64,000 bases of DNA from Onchidella celtica (lineage: Eukaryota > Mollusca > Gastropoda > Systellommatophora > Onchidiidae). Of this stretch, positions 13,801 to 25,800 are shown piece by piece. Where the stretch lies: contig OZ007582.1 in the NCBI GenBank assembly GCA_963931925.1, positions 24,400,224 to 24,464,223 on the forward strand. Reading direction: 5' to 3'. The notes beneath the pieces are model-generated. The model was not told the DNA's origin. It searched no databases and saw only the letters and a program-made list of their open reading frames with translations. Both the position numbers and the translations under genes were made by a program. Numbering within the stretch: the first letter of the stretch is position 1; each line of letters opens with the position of its first letter.

Positions 13801-16800
13801 AGAACACGGTTCTCGTCCGATTTATTACATGCCCCACAGACCTGTTGTAAGAGAGTCAAGTTCAACAACAAAGGTAAGACCAGTCTTTGACGCATCAGCA
13901 TCAAGCTTTAATGGGATTTCTCTCAATGATTGTCTAGAAAAGGGTCCTTGTTTGATTCCAAATCTTGTTTCTATTCTCATGAGATTCAGGAGGTTTCCCA
14001 TAGCTATCACTGCTGACATCACCAAGGCCTTTCTGCAGATCAGAGTAGACCTCAAAGATCAAGATGTTCACAGATTCTTGTGGAGATTTGGTGACAGAAC
14101 AAAGGTAATGAAATTTGACAGAGTGCCTTTCGGCAACAAGGCAAGTCCGTTCCTGTTGAATGCCACAATTCAACATCATTTGTCGAAATTTCCTGTTGGT
14201 AAGACTATCTCAGAGTTACAAACCAATCTGTATGTTGATGATTTTCTGTCAGGGGCTGATTCTCTTGAGGAGGCTCACTCTATCATCTCCGAAGCTAGAG
14301 ACATCTTATCTAGTGCTGGCATGTGCTTGACCAAGTGGTCTTCCAACAAAGATGAACTTTGTGGTGTGGAAAAGAACTTCTCAAACCTGGAATCAGACTT
14401 TTCAAAGGTACTCGGACTGAAGTGGAGCTGTGCTCTTGACTCCTTTTCGTTCACCAGTCTTGAGATTCCATCTGGACTCATTATCACTAAGAGAGTTGTT
14501 CTCAGTTTTATTGCCCGTTTGTTTGACCCTCTTGGGTTTCTCACTCCCTTTACCATTAGAGCAAAGTTCTTATTTCAAGAACTGTGGCTATTAGGGATAG
14601 ATTGGGATTTGGAGGTCCCCCCATCCATCAGTGATGAATTTCATAGTTGGCTTGAAGATCTTGCTTTATTGCAAACATGGAACATTCCTCGTTGCTATGT
14701 GCATGGCTCATGGAGTACAGGGAGCAACCCTGAGATCCACATATTCTGTGACGCTTCGGAGAAAGGTTATGGCTGTTGTGCATATCTCCGAGTGCAGGAC
14801 GAAAATGGGTATCATGTCTCTCTTATGATTTCCAGGGCGCGAGTTGCCCCTGTGAAAAGGATTACGTTACCTCGTTTGGAACTGATGGGAGCACTGCTTG
14901 GTGCTCGAACATTGAAATTCATTCAAGAGTCTCACATTGTGGGTACTGAATGTACTTATTTCTGCTATACTGACTCCATGATTACCTTGAGTTGGATTAA
15001 GAGCAGGGCCGACAAATGGAAATGCTTTGTGGCCAATCGAGTGAGGGAGATCCAAAGTGTCACCGACCCCAGTTGCTGGTCTCACTGTGCAGGAACAGAC
15101 AATCCTGCAGACTTCGTCACTAGAAGCTTTTCGGCCTCCCAGTTGATTGCTTCTTGTATGTGGTTGAGGGGCCCTAGTTGGCTACATTTTGACGACGTCA
15201 TCACTGAACAAGAACATAACCTGTCTTCTGTGGTGGACGCTGAGGTGGGTTTGGAGGAGGAAGTGGGGTTGGCAACGACAGTCTGTCATAGCGACACCCT
15301 TACCTCCCCAGTCCTTCCAATGGAACGCTGGAGCACATTGTCCAAATCAGTCAAGATCCTAGCGTGGATTTACCGTTTCTTTGGAAATTTATCTGGACGC
15401 CGTGCTCGCAAAGCCTCCAGGCATCTAAAGACAGAAGAACTGAAAGATGCTGAGACTAAATTGTTTTGGGTGACTCAGCGAGAACACTATTGCTCTGACA
15501 TCAGATCTTTGCAAGAGGGAAAGGAAATTCCCAGGAGCTCCATTCTTTATAAGATGCACCCATTTCTGGATGAAAAGGGATTACTGAGGATGGGAGGACG
15601 GCTCCAGTTCTCAGCCTTGTCCTTTGATGAAAGACACCCTATCATTTTGCCCAAAGGTCATGTGGCCCTCTTGTTGACTAGGTTTTACCACCAAACTTTC
15701 AAACATGCTGGGGTTGGCTTGATGTTGTCTTCTTTGAGAGACAAATTTTGGATCATTGGCTTAAGAGCTCTGGCAAGACAAGTCAAGAGAGAGTGCTTTC
15801 ATTGCCAGCGTTTCGATGCTGGTCCTTGCAATGAACCTTTTGCTCCATTACCAGAATCACGGGTAACAAAAGCCACACCCTTCTCAGTCACTGGTCTCGA
15901 CTTCGCAGGACCTTTGTATTGTTCCGATTACAAGGATCAGAAGTTTTATATTCTTCTCTTCACTTGTGGCGTGGTGAGAGCCATCCATCTTGAGTTAGTG
16001 ATGTCTCTTAAACTGTCTGATTTCCTTATGGCCTTTCGCCGTTTTGTGGCAAGAAGAGGTATGCCCACCATTATCTATTCAGACAATGCAAAAACCTTCA
16101 TTAGTGGGTCTCGCGAGCTTACAAGGGCATTTGGAACCATGTGTCCAAGTTGGAAATTTATAGCTCCTCGCTCCCCATGGTGGGGAGGCTGGTGGGAGAG
16201 GATGGTTCGTAGTGTCAAATCCATCTTGAGGAAAACAATTGGTGGTAGTTCTCTTCCGAGGACTGAATTAGACACTCTTTTACAGGAAGTTGAGGCATGT
16301 ATCAACTCCCGACCTTTGACTGCTGTACATGACGATGCGGAAGAAAACAAGATTCTTACACCCTTTCATTTTCTTCTCGGTAAGGGATGTCATATGTTAC
16401 CCATGGATGCCCTTTCTTCTTCAGTTAATCAGAAGGTTGTAACCGAACAGTACTTTGCTCAACAAGCAACTCTCACTCAGTTTTGGAAGGTTTGGAGCCA
16501 GGATTATCTTCGCAATCTTCCCCAAGTGAAGACCAATGGTCGCAGAGGTTCTATCAAGGAAGGTATGGTGATAATAATACGGGAGGACAACACACCGCGT
16601 CTCCATTGGCCCATAGGTGTTGTGACCAAACTCTTCACTGGTAAAGATGGTATCCCTCGAACAGTAGAAGTTCGGACTGCCAGCGGGTTGCTAGTCAGGT
16701 CTATCCAGAGAATTCACAGTTTGGAACTACAATCAGGTGAGTCAGATTTTGATTTGTCTATGTTGAGAGACACAGATGACTACCCTCATGAAGTTGACGT

Positions 16801-19800
16801 TCCTTCTCGGCAGAGAGAACAAGCAGAGAGAAACTCTACAGTTAACCAACCAGGTAATGGCAAGGTAGCTGAAAGTGACAAATCGGTTGCCACTAGAGCT
16901 GGTCGAACCGTCCGCCCCAGGACCGTTTTAGATTTGTAGATCATGCTATTTGTGTAAATCTAAGGTCTTTTACTAAATCTGGTAGTAGTAGTACACAATT
17001 CTGTTATCGTTATCACTAAACATCTTGTTGCTCTGGATTCTGATGGACATCTCTGGCCGTTATGTTCAACGTTATGCTTCAGTCTATGATAACCTTCAAT
17101 TGCTCTCCCAACTCATCCTACATATCGGCATCATCAGCATTTCTGTCGGGGATTTCCTATGAGTCCATTGTTACTTGTTACATATATTGTTATTGTTCTA
17201 TGTTATGAAGTATACCATAATTTTATCTTATTCATGTGTACTTTGATACAACTTTGTGTTGAAAAACAGTAAGGCTTTGAGAAATTAGTATCGTTTAATT
17301 TTAAGAAACATGTCATCAGCTTGCAATTTTTTGTTCATTAGTGTCAATTTCTTGCCATTCGTGACTCAGGTTTGAGAAGAAGTCCAGTCTCTTACGTTTC
17401 TAAAATTGCAAGAATTATTCATTTCAGTTAAGACTAAACATTTCCCCTTCATTTGGGGTATAGATACGCTGGATTTGTTTTCACTCTGGGTGCGTGAAAT
17501 CAGATTGAGAGGGTACTTTCTCTACTTTTATTTGATTTAATGATTTACTTTGAAATCATACTGTTTGATTTATTCACTTTGCTTTCATGTTTAGAAACTT
17601 AAGCCGGCAGTCTTCCGGAATATAAATAGACGTGTGTGTGAAGGAAGAGTGACTGGCAGTGCTTTAATATTGTTTAAAGTTGCAAGACACTGCATTTCTA
17701 CACTACATGTAAATTCTACATTCTCTTTGACACCACATTACTCAATACACATATTGATGTACCGTAATCAGTCGCGGTTGCTTCTCTTTCCCAAATGTGA
17801 GTTTGAATTATTTAGTATTGGAGGTTTTATAGCCTTCATGTGCACTTACCCTTGAGTCATTTGTGTTTATTTTGGACTCTATACATGTATTTAGTAGTCC
17901 AAGGTGGGGAGTATGTTGCATATCAGAAGAAATCTCCCAAATTGGCACCGCGGCTAACTCTGTTTGGCTTATTTTATCCCATTATCTGGTTTGTTTACTT
18001 CTTCGCTCGGGCGGAAGTAGAGAAGGGAAAAAAGGTCACTCACGCGGGGCAGGTAGTCATGCATTCACTCACATGAAGCACGCGGGGCAGGTAGTCATTT
18101 ATCCACTCACATGAAGGAGAAGTTTCCTCACGAATCAGTCGTTTCTTTGTCAATAAACAGTTTAATTTCATGTTACTTCAAGTCTTCTTCAGTATATTGC
18201 TAATGTGCGTTGTTCAGAATTCGCAACAGGTGTTGTGCTATTTTCAGAGTTCGGCAGAAGAATGTCATTGCAGTTTGTTCCTGATCTTCACAGTATTGTA
18301 CACCAAAAAGGTGAATGATGAGCATTCCTTCACAATGTTTTGGAGAAATAGCAGTGACATCATTATAGTCTAAATAAGTGTAAACATCCTGTTTACCAAT
18401 TTGAGTTTATTAAGAAGGGCTTTATCAGTTTGACTTTCATGGTTGAATTTAAACAGAAATGACACTGACAGTTAATGGTGAAGTAATAGTAGTAATATAT
18501 GTTTACACTGATGCTTCACAAAATCACAATAATGTACACATTCCAAACTTATCTGTTTGGTTAAAAATACATACATTTGTGTAAAAAGTAAACTATTTAC
18601 CAAGAGTTTCTTTAACTTAATTCCTGAATTTGATGTGCAAGATCTGAAATCATTATATAAATTGTGGTTTCTTGTGGAGACATCAAAATGGGCAAAAAAG
18701 AAAACAAAAAGAACTCTGAACAGGATACAATCATTATACTCAAACCGCCATTTAGATTTTTATGTTTCATTACAGCTCGACTGAACAACCGAAGACCATC
18801 AACACAAGTGGTGTCAGAATTGGAGAGTCTTTCAGAGTTTCAAGGTAACCTTTCAGTTTCACTGCCGTGTTTATGCTTTCTGTCACTAATTTTTGATATG
18901 AGACGATGTTTATTAGACTGTAGGTACCACAAGCAAAAAATTCATTTGCACCACATAAGTGTTTTCTAAATCTACTCAGTAAAACTAAGAAAACAAACAA
19001 ACAAACAAACAAAATTGTAAAAATCCATCCATAAACAACTGAGATATATGATTTTGTAATGTTTTGTTGGACTACTCGTCAAAGCTGAACAGCCATGTTC
19101 ACAGACTCATTAGTTAAAAAATAAACTGATAAAGCAGTCAATAAACACATTTTGTAAGATTTTCAATCACTCAAACATTGAATTCCATTCATTAGAGCGC
19201 ATTGACAATTTGAAGAAATGTAGGGCTTTAACATTGGAAAAAAACAACAACTAAATTTCACCCCAAAACTGGCTTGGACCTGATTTTCAAGGTCATATAT
19301 ATATTAAAAAAAGCATTTTAAGAGCTCCAAACTTTGTAGATGCCAAAGGATACACATATATGCTGAGATAATGCTCAATTTTGTACTAAGATAACAAAGA
19401 AAGTTATAGGATCTGTGCATTTCGAAGCCCAAAATCACCGTTTTGAACAAAATGCTGAGAAAATGTGAAAATATATCAACTTGCCATTGGAAAAAAATCA
19501 TATAAAATCAACATATTGTGCTACAAAATCACTTTATACATCAAGATAAAGCTTTTTTTCTGCCTTCTTCCTCCATAGCAGGAAACCGGGTAAAAGTGTA
19601 GTTAAAGGCCTCCCCCCACCACCATTTCCGTGCATCCATGTTCCGCTATTCCCTGAGCGAAACCACCATGCTCCTTAAAGGTTCATTTTTCCAAACTGCA
19701 GGGAATGCAAGTCAAGGGCTGCCCCACCCCCAGCGATGTTTTTATAGTACATGCTCAGCTCGGCAACGCCCTGCCTAGAGTTCTGGCTAAAGACGTGACA

Positions 19801-22800
19801 TTTCCTTTTATTAGTTTTGTGGACCATGACTCTGAAAATATCAGCTGATTTTTTTAATGAAATCAGGAGGGCGCACACTTCATGGAACAGCCGAAACACA
19901 CATGACCTCACAGGAGGATTTAGAAGAGTGGACTTTTCTGGTTTAATTGATGAACTTTGAGACTAAACTGCTTTGGCACAAAACAGTGCACATCAATTTT
20001 GGTTACATTTTTGGAAAGTACACATTAAGGGCTTTCTTTAGAGGTGTAGAACTCCAGAATATGTGCATTGTAAGTGTGTGTTTTTGAGAAAAAGATATTT
20101 TCAAACACATTTTGTCTGTTTACATCGCTATTACCCACACATGACCTCACAGGAAGATTTAGAAGGACTTAAATGGACTTTTCTGGTTTAATTGATGAAC
20201 ATTGAGACTAAACTGCTTCGGCCTAAAACAATGCACATCAATTTTGGTTACAGTTTTGGAAAGTACACATTAAGGGCTTTCTTTAGAGGTGTAGAACTCC
20301 AGATTATATGTGCATTGTAAGTTATGTTTTTGAGAAAAACAGACATCTTCAAACACATTTTGTCTGTTTTCATCGCTGTTACCCAGAAAATCATGGATTG
20401 CCTAGTATCAAAAGAAACACTAATAATTTCCCTCTTCAGTGATGCCATTACTATGGCGTATCGCGTAGTCAAGTAATTCAAGAAAGAGGGGGTAAAGCCA
20501 GTTCCAATTCTGAGGCCAGTGTAACAGGGTGACAGATTGGCAAGGTATAACTAGCGTGGGAAGATAGTTGACGGCGGGGAGACAGAGTTATTGTAGGCCA
20601 GAGGGGGAAAGTACGGGATGCAACGGAAAGCGTTGACACCCGAAAAGGGTAGTGTTTACCTGACCGCCGTACTTGACGATCAGATCACCTGGGAATTGCT
20701 TGGGGGGTAGAGATGCTTCAATAGTATTTGACGTGGAGTCGACGGGGGTGGCTATTAGGATAACTAATGTACACTCGGTGAGCGTCTTGGGACGCTACCT
20801 GACTGGGTATAAATCCCCGAACGCTCCTTCCAACTTGAGACCGCTGAGAGCACTCACCAGCTTCGTGCCGAAGAGGAGACCACAACTGCAACTGTGACTT
20901 TGTACTAGTCTTGTGAGTGGGGAAGGTCAGGGAACCCGCAAACATCCTTTCTCAGAGCGTGGTATCTTTGGTATCTTGTCGGCATTTGAGCTGTTGCTGA
21001 GTGGTAAGTTAATTGTACGATGTATGTGTATTTTACTTATTGTTCATGATTGTAGACCCTAAATCTAGTGGGTTTACTTTGGTATAACTACTGTCTCTGA
21101 GAGAGTCACGGAAACGCCGTTACATATGTGTTACGAAACCTTATAGGATGGGGTCTGTTAGAGAGAGCGTTATTCCTTGTAGGGAACGTGTAAATATCAT
21201 TAAAACTGTATTGATCGTTTATTCTATTGCCTATATGGGAGCCTATGGAGTATGGGAGCTGCAGCCTGACTTATAACAGTGTCAGCGGTTAAAAGTATTA
21301 ATGATGAATATCCGTCATGGAGTAAGTATGGAAGTCATGCCTTCCAGCAGTAGATTAGGAAGTTGCGATTGTTTTTCTACAGAGGAGGAAGAACAACACC
21401 TTCTTGGCTTCTCAACTTCTTGTCCTTTGATTAACGACATCGTGGCTTCTTGGCTTCCCGACCTATTGGTACCTGCCGATACCTGTTGATCTAACTGCGC
21501 AGTCAAGCCAGAGTAGAGAGGAAGAACCAGCTCCCAGATAGCGCCATACACCCCTAAAGGAGAGGTTTCCTTATGCTGAATGTACCCATGTGTTTTATAA
21601 AATGTGCTAGAAATTGAATATTACGAAGCCTTTTAATTATCATGTACTGATTTGCATTGATTTCATTCCATCGAAATTCACGTGAAATTGTATGACCTAT
21701 GTTCCTATTATTATTGAATGAATTAATAATTATTGTATAGATAAGCAATAGAGATATCGTTTGTTATAACTTATAGAAGAGAGATAGTCGATTACTTAGT
21801 GTGTTTGTGCCGTGCCTATCACGGCTGGTGTCAGAAGAAAGTTAGTGAGAGAAAGTGGAAACATCACAATGGTGTCAGAAGTGGGATCCTGCTAATAAAT
21901 AACATTTAATTTTGATCTGGGTCGTGTCAAGGGGCTATTGTGTGATTGTGCGGACAGGTCATCTGCCCTGAGGCGAGTGAGAGAGATTGACATTTACTAC
22001 CTGCGACATGCTCTGATTTTACCTGTGCCTTGACTGTTCAATTTTATCTTTTGTCACAGAGAAAATTGTTGTTTGCTATTGCAGGAATATTGTTGTTAAC
22101 TTCACAGTTACGATCCACGCTTTATTGTTAGCTTTGTTACAGGTCAATTGCTGATGGACTATCTGGGCGCACTAAAGCTTGCCAGACAAGAAGGCATTAG
22201 TGATGAGGAATTCAAAATTAGGTGGGAAGAAGAGAAAGCCCAAAACCGAGAACAAAGGGCGATCAAACGAGAAGAAAAGGAGAAGGAAAGACAATTTGAA
22301 AGGGAGAGAATGGAATACGAACGGGAACTAGCCAAAAACGGGTGTCACAATGGTAAAGGGAATGGAAAATCTGCTGCCCCGAAGGTACCCAAAATTGCCA
22401 TTTTTGATGACTCGCGCGAGGATCTCGACTCGTATTTGAAAAGATTTGAAAGATTCGCGCAGGCAAATGATTGGGAAGAAGACACCTGGGCAGACATGTT
22501 AGGGGCATTGTTAACTGGCAGGGCGTTAGATGTTTATTCCGGTCTCAGCGATGAAGACAGTAGGGATTACGAGAAGGTAAAGAAGGTGTTGTTCAAGAAG
22601 TATCACCTCACGGCAGAGGGTTATAGGCGTAAGTTTAGGGAGAGTCGTCTAGATAAGGACGAAACTTATACGCAGCTGTCCGTGAGATTGCAGAGATATT
22701 TTGAGAGGTGGGTAGACCTCTCAGAGGCAGAGAGAACTATGGAAGGGATTACGGATCTGTTAGTCAGGGAGCAGATGTTGAAGATTGTCGACTGTAATCT

Positions 22801-25800
22801 TTCCATATATTTGAAAGAGAGAGACCCTAAGTCCGTGCATGAGTTAGTTGAGATGGCGGACTTGTATAGTGAGGCTCATCAGTCGAAGCGAGGGCTGGAG
22901 CAACAGCAGAAGTCAGGTAAGAGGGTTGAGGAGAGCAGAAGTAAGGGTTTAGGAGTGAGTAAACCGGTATGCTTCAACTGTGGCTCTCCCAATCACCTGA
23001 GTAGGCAGTGTGACAAGGGCAGGACGAAGAAGGGTGCTGCTGCCACTGTCGAGGACAACCGAGGTAAGTCCCAGCGTGAGAGTGGGCGTGGTTGTTTTGT
23101 GTGTGGGTCACTTCTCCATATTGCGAGATTCTGTAGGAAGAGACAGAAAGAGACGACCGCAGTCGTACTAACCAGCGATGAGGAAGCCGATGACAGTCAG
23201 TGTGAGTCATCGGGCAGGGCGAATACTCAACCAGGGGCTGAGCCAAGTGTTGGGCCACAGACCTTCATTTCTTGGGAGACGGAAGGTAAGAGTATTGAGT
23301 TAGAAGGTTCGACAGAACATGAGCCCGGAGACGATGTTCCGGAGAATGATTTATCCGCTCCATTTTTGGAGAAGGGGAGGATAGGAGATAAAGAGATTAC
23401 TATCCTTCGTGGCACGGGATGCACGTGTGCGATTATAAAAAGGGACAAACTGCCTCCTAACAGCTTAACTGGGAAGAACAGGAGTTATGTCCTGATGGAC
23501 GGGACGAGAAGGTCTGCTCCTGTCGCGGAAATGTGGGTAGAAACCCCATTTTATACTGGGCTTCTCAAAGCGCTAGTAGTGGAAGACCCAGTGGCCGATT
23601 TGATTATAGGAAACATAAAGGGGGCGTCTCTTGAGAAGATAAGTGTGGTACTCACGCGATCTCGCAAGGTGGAGATTGACAAGGAAGAGCATGAGTGTGA
23701 GAATGCGAGTGCGAAAGTGGGTCAGACCACAGATAATGAGGAGGCCAAGGGCAACTCAACGGAGAAGGTAAGGGTAGGGGCCAAGATAGGGGAACTCACA
23801 CCAGGTGAGATAGCCCGGGCCCAGAGAGAGGACGAAACTTTGAGAGTTTTAAGGGAGAGAGCCACGTTGGAGCAATTGGCTGAGGTAGGTACTCACATAA
23901 AGGAGAGTAAGGGAATTTACTATCGGGTAAAGAAGGCCGGGGCTGGACGTGCTGATGTGGAGCAGTTATTGGTACCTAAGCAGTACCGAAGTGAGCTGAT
24001 GAAGATAGCTCACGAAGGAGTGTTCGGGGGACACTTAGGAATTTCGCGCACACAGGACAGAATAATGCAGTCGTTCTTTTGGCCTGGGATAGGTGCGGAC
24101 GTAGGTCGTTTCTGTCGATCGTGTGATGCGTGTCAAAGGACATCCAATAAAGGTAGGGTGACAAAGGTACCCCTAGTGCCGACACCCCTGATCGACACGC
24201 CCTTTTCGCACGTCGCCATAGATTTGGTTGGTCCACTTCCGCGTACGGAACATGGGAGATCGTGTTATATTTTGACGCTAGTAGATTATGCCACGCGTTT
24301 CCCGGATGCCGTAGCCTTAAGGGGGATATCAGCTGAGCAGGTCAGTGAAGCGTTAATGGAAATATTTTCTCGGTTAGGCATACCAAAGGAAATAGTTTCA
24401 GATAGGGGATCACAGTTTACCGGTGAGCTGATGAGAGAGGTCAGTGCACTTCTCAAGACCAAACAGATATTCTGCTCGCCCTACCACGCGACGGCCAATG
24501 GTCTGTGTGAAAGATTTAACGGAGTGCTGAAGAATAGGCTTCGCCGAGTAGCTCATGACAGACCCAAGGACTGGGACAGAATGTTGTGTCCACTGCTGTT
24601 CGCGTATCGCGAGACCCCGCAGGCCAGTACAGGTTTTTCGCCGTTTGAACTAGTGTTCGGTCACCCTGTGAGAGGACCACTTGCAATACTGAAGAATCTG
24701 TGGACTGGGGAAGCGGAGTCAGAAACGAGGTCGTCGTACGAATACGTGGTAGATATGAGGGAACGATTGGAGGATGCCATGAAAGTCGTAGCCGAGAACA
24801 GCAGCGTCGAAAAACACAGGCAGAAGAAATACTACGATAGGGGGGCCAAACAGAGGAAATTCCAAGTGGGCGATTCCGTCCTCATACTTCTCCCAAGTGA
24901 CGGATCGAAACTACAGATGACTTGGAAAGGGCCTTACAAAGTAGAAGAGCAGAGAGGGTCAGTGAACTACATAGTGGACGTCAAGGGGAAGGGGCGATTG
25001 TATCACGCGAATATGCTGAAGAAGTATATTGAGAGGGAAGACGAACAGGAAAACACAGAGACAATAGCTGCAGCTATAATTGACGAGACCGATGAAGGAG
25101 AGGAAGCGACTTCGATGCCTCTGGAGACAGTCATGCCTAGGCTAGAACAGACCGAAACCTACAGGGATGTACAGTTAGGGGACACGCTAGATCAGGATCA
25201 GAGAGAACAGATGCAAGAGCTCATGGAAGAATACAAAGATATATTTACGGATGTACCGGGGCTCACTAACTTGATCAAGCACAAAATCCCATTGCTAGAT
25301 CAAAAACCTGTGAAGGTAAGACCCTACCAACTACCGTACTCAACTAGAGAAGCTGTCAATGCTGAGGTAGGCAAGATGCTTGCGGCCAGAATCATTGAAC
25401 CGTCCGAGTCCCCGTACAATAGTCCAATTGTATTAGTTAAGAAGCCCGATGGTCAACATCGTTTCTGCAACGACTACAGGCGGCTAAATGTTGTGACTGC
25501 CGATGACGCCGAACCGATGCCTGAGGTAGAAGCCATTATTTCCAATCTAGCGGAGGCAAAATATTTCACCAAGCTGGACTTGACAAAGGGCTTTTATCAA
25601 GTTCCGATGGCCGAGGAAGATAAACACCTGACGGCGTTCGCCACACCGTTTGGGCTATACCAGTACAGGGTCATGCCGTTCGGGTTGAAGGGATCCCCCG
25701 CCACATTTAACAGGCTCATGAGGAAAGTATTAAAAGATGCTGGCGAAGGGGTAGATGCATTTGTAGACGACTGTCTTATACACAGTGCAAATTGGCCTGA

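Larger units (their letters stand above)
10885..18228 (+). mobile_element. Complete BEL/Pao LTR retrotransposon
   Basis: The element is 7344 bp, flanked by GGTGT duplications and bounded by TGTTGC...GCAACA. The order is 315-bp LTR, primer binding site directly at the LTR edge, one intact gag-pol ORF (11528-16939), a roughly 970-bp 3' region, a purine-rich tract (about 17901-17913) and a 315-bp LTR. The two LTRs look identical by eye. An intact ORF with identical LTRs indicates a very young insertion that may still be active. It lies sense-oriented in an intron of gene A. Confidence 0.95.

Noticed and set aside
16940-17913. Search for an env-like third ORF in the BEL/Pao element
   Set aside because: Only short frames without a signal peptide or membrane anchor pattern are present.
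20673-21748. Small frames repeated identically at 26776-27851
   Set aside because: They lie in the two LTRs of the gypsy-group element and are non-coding duplicates.
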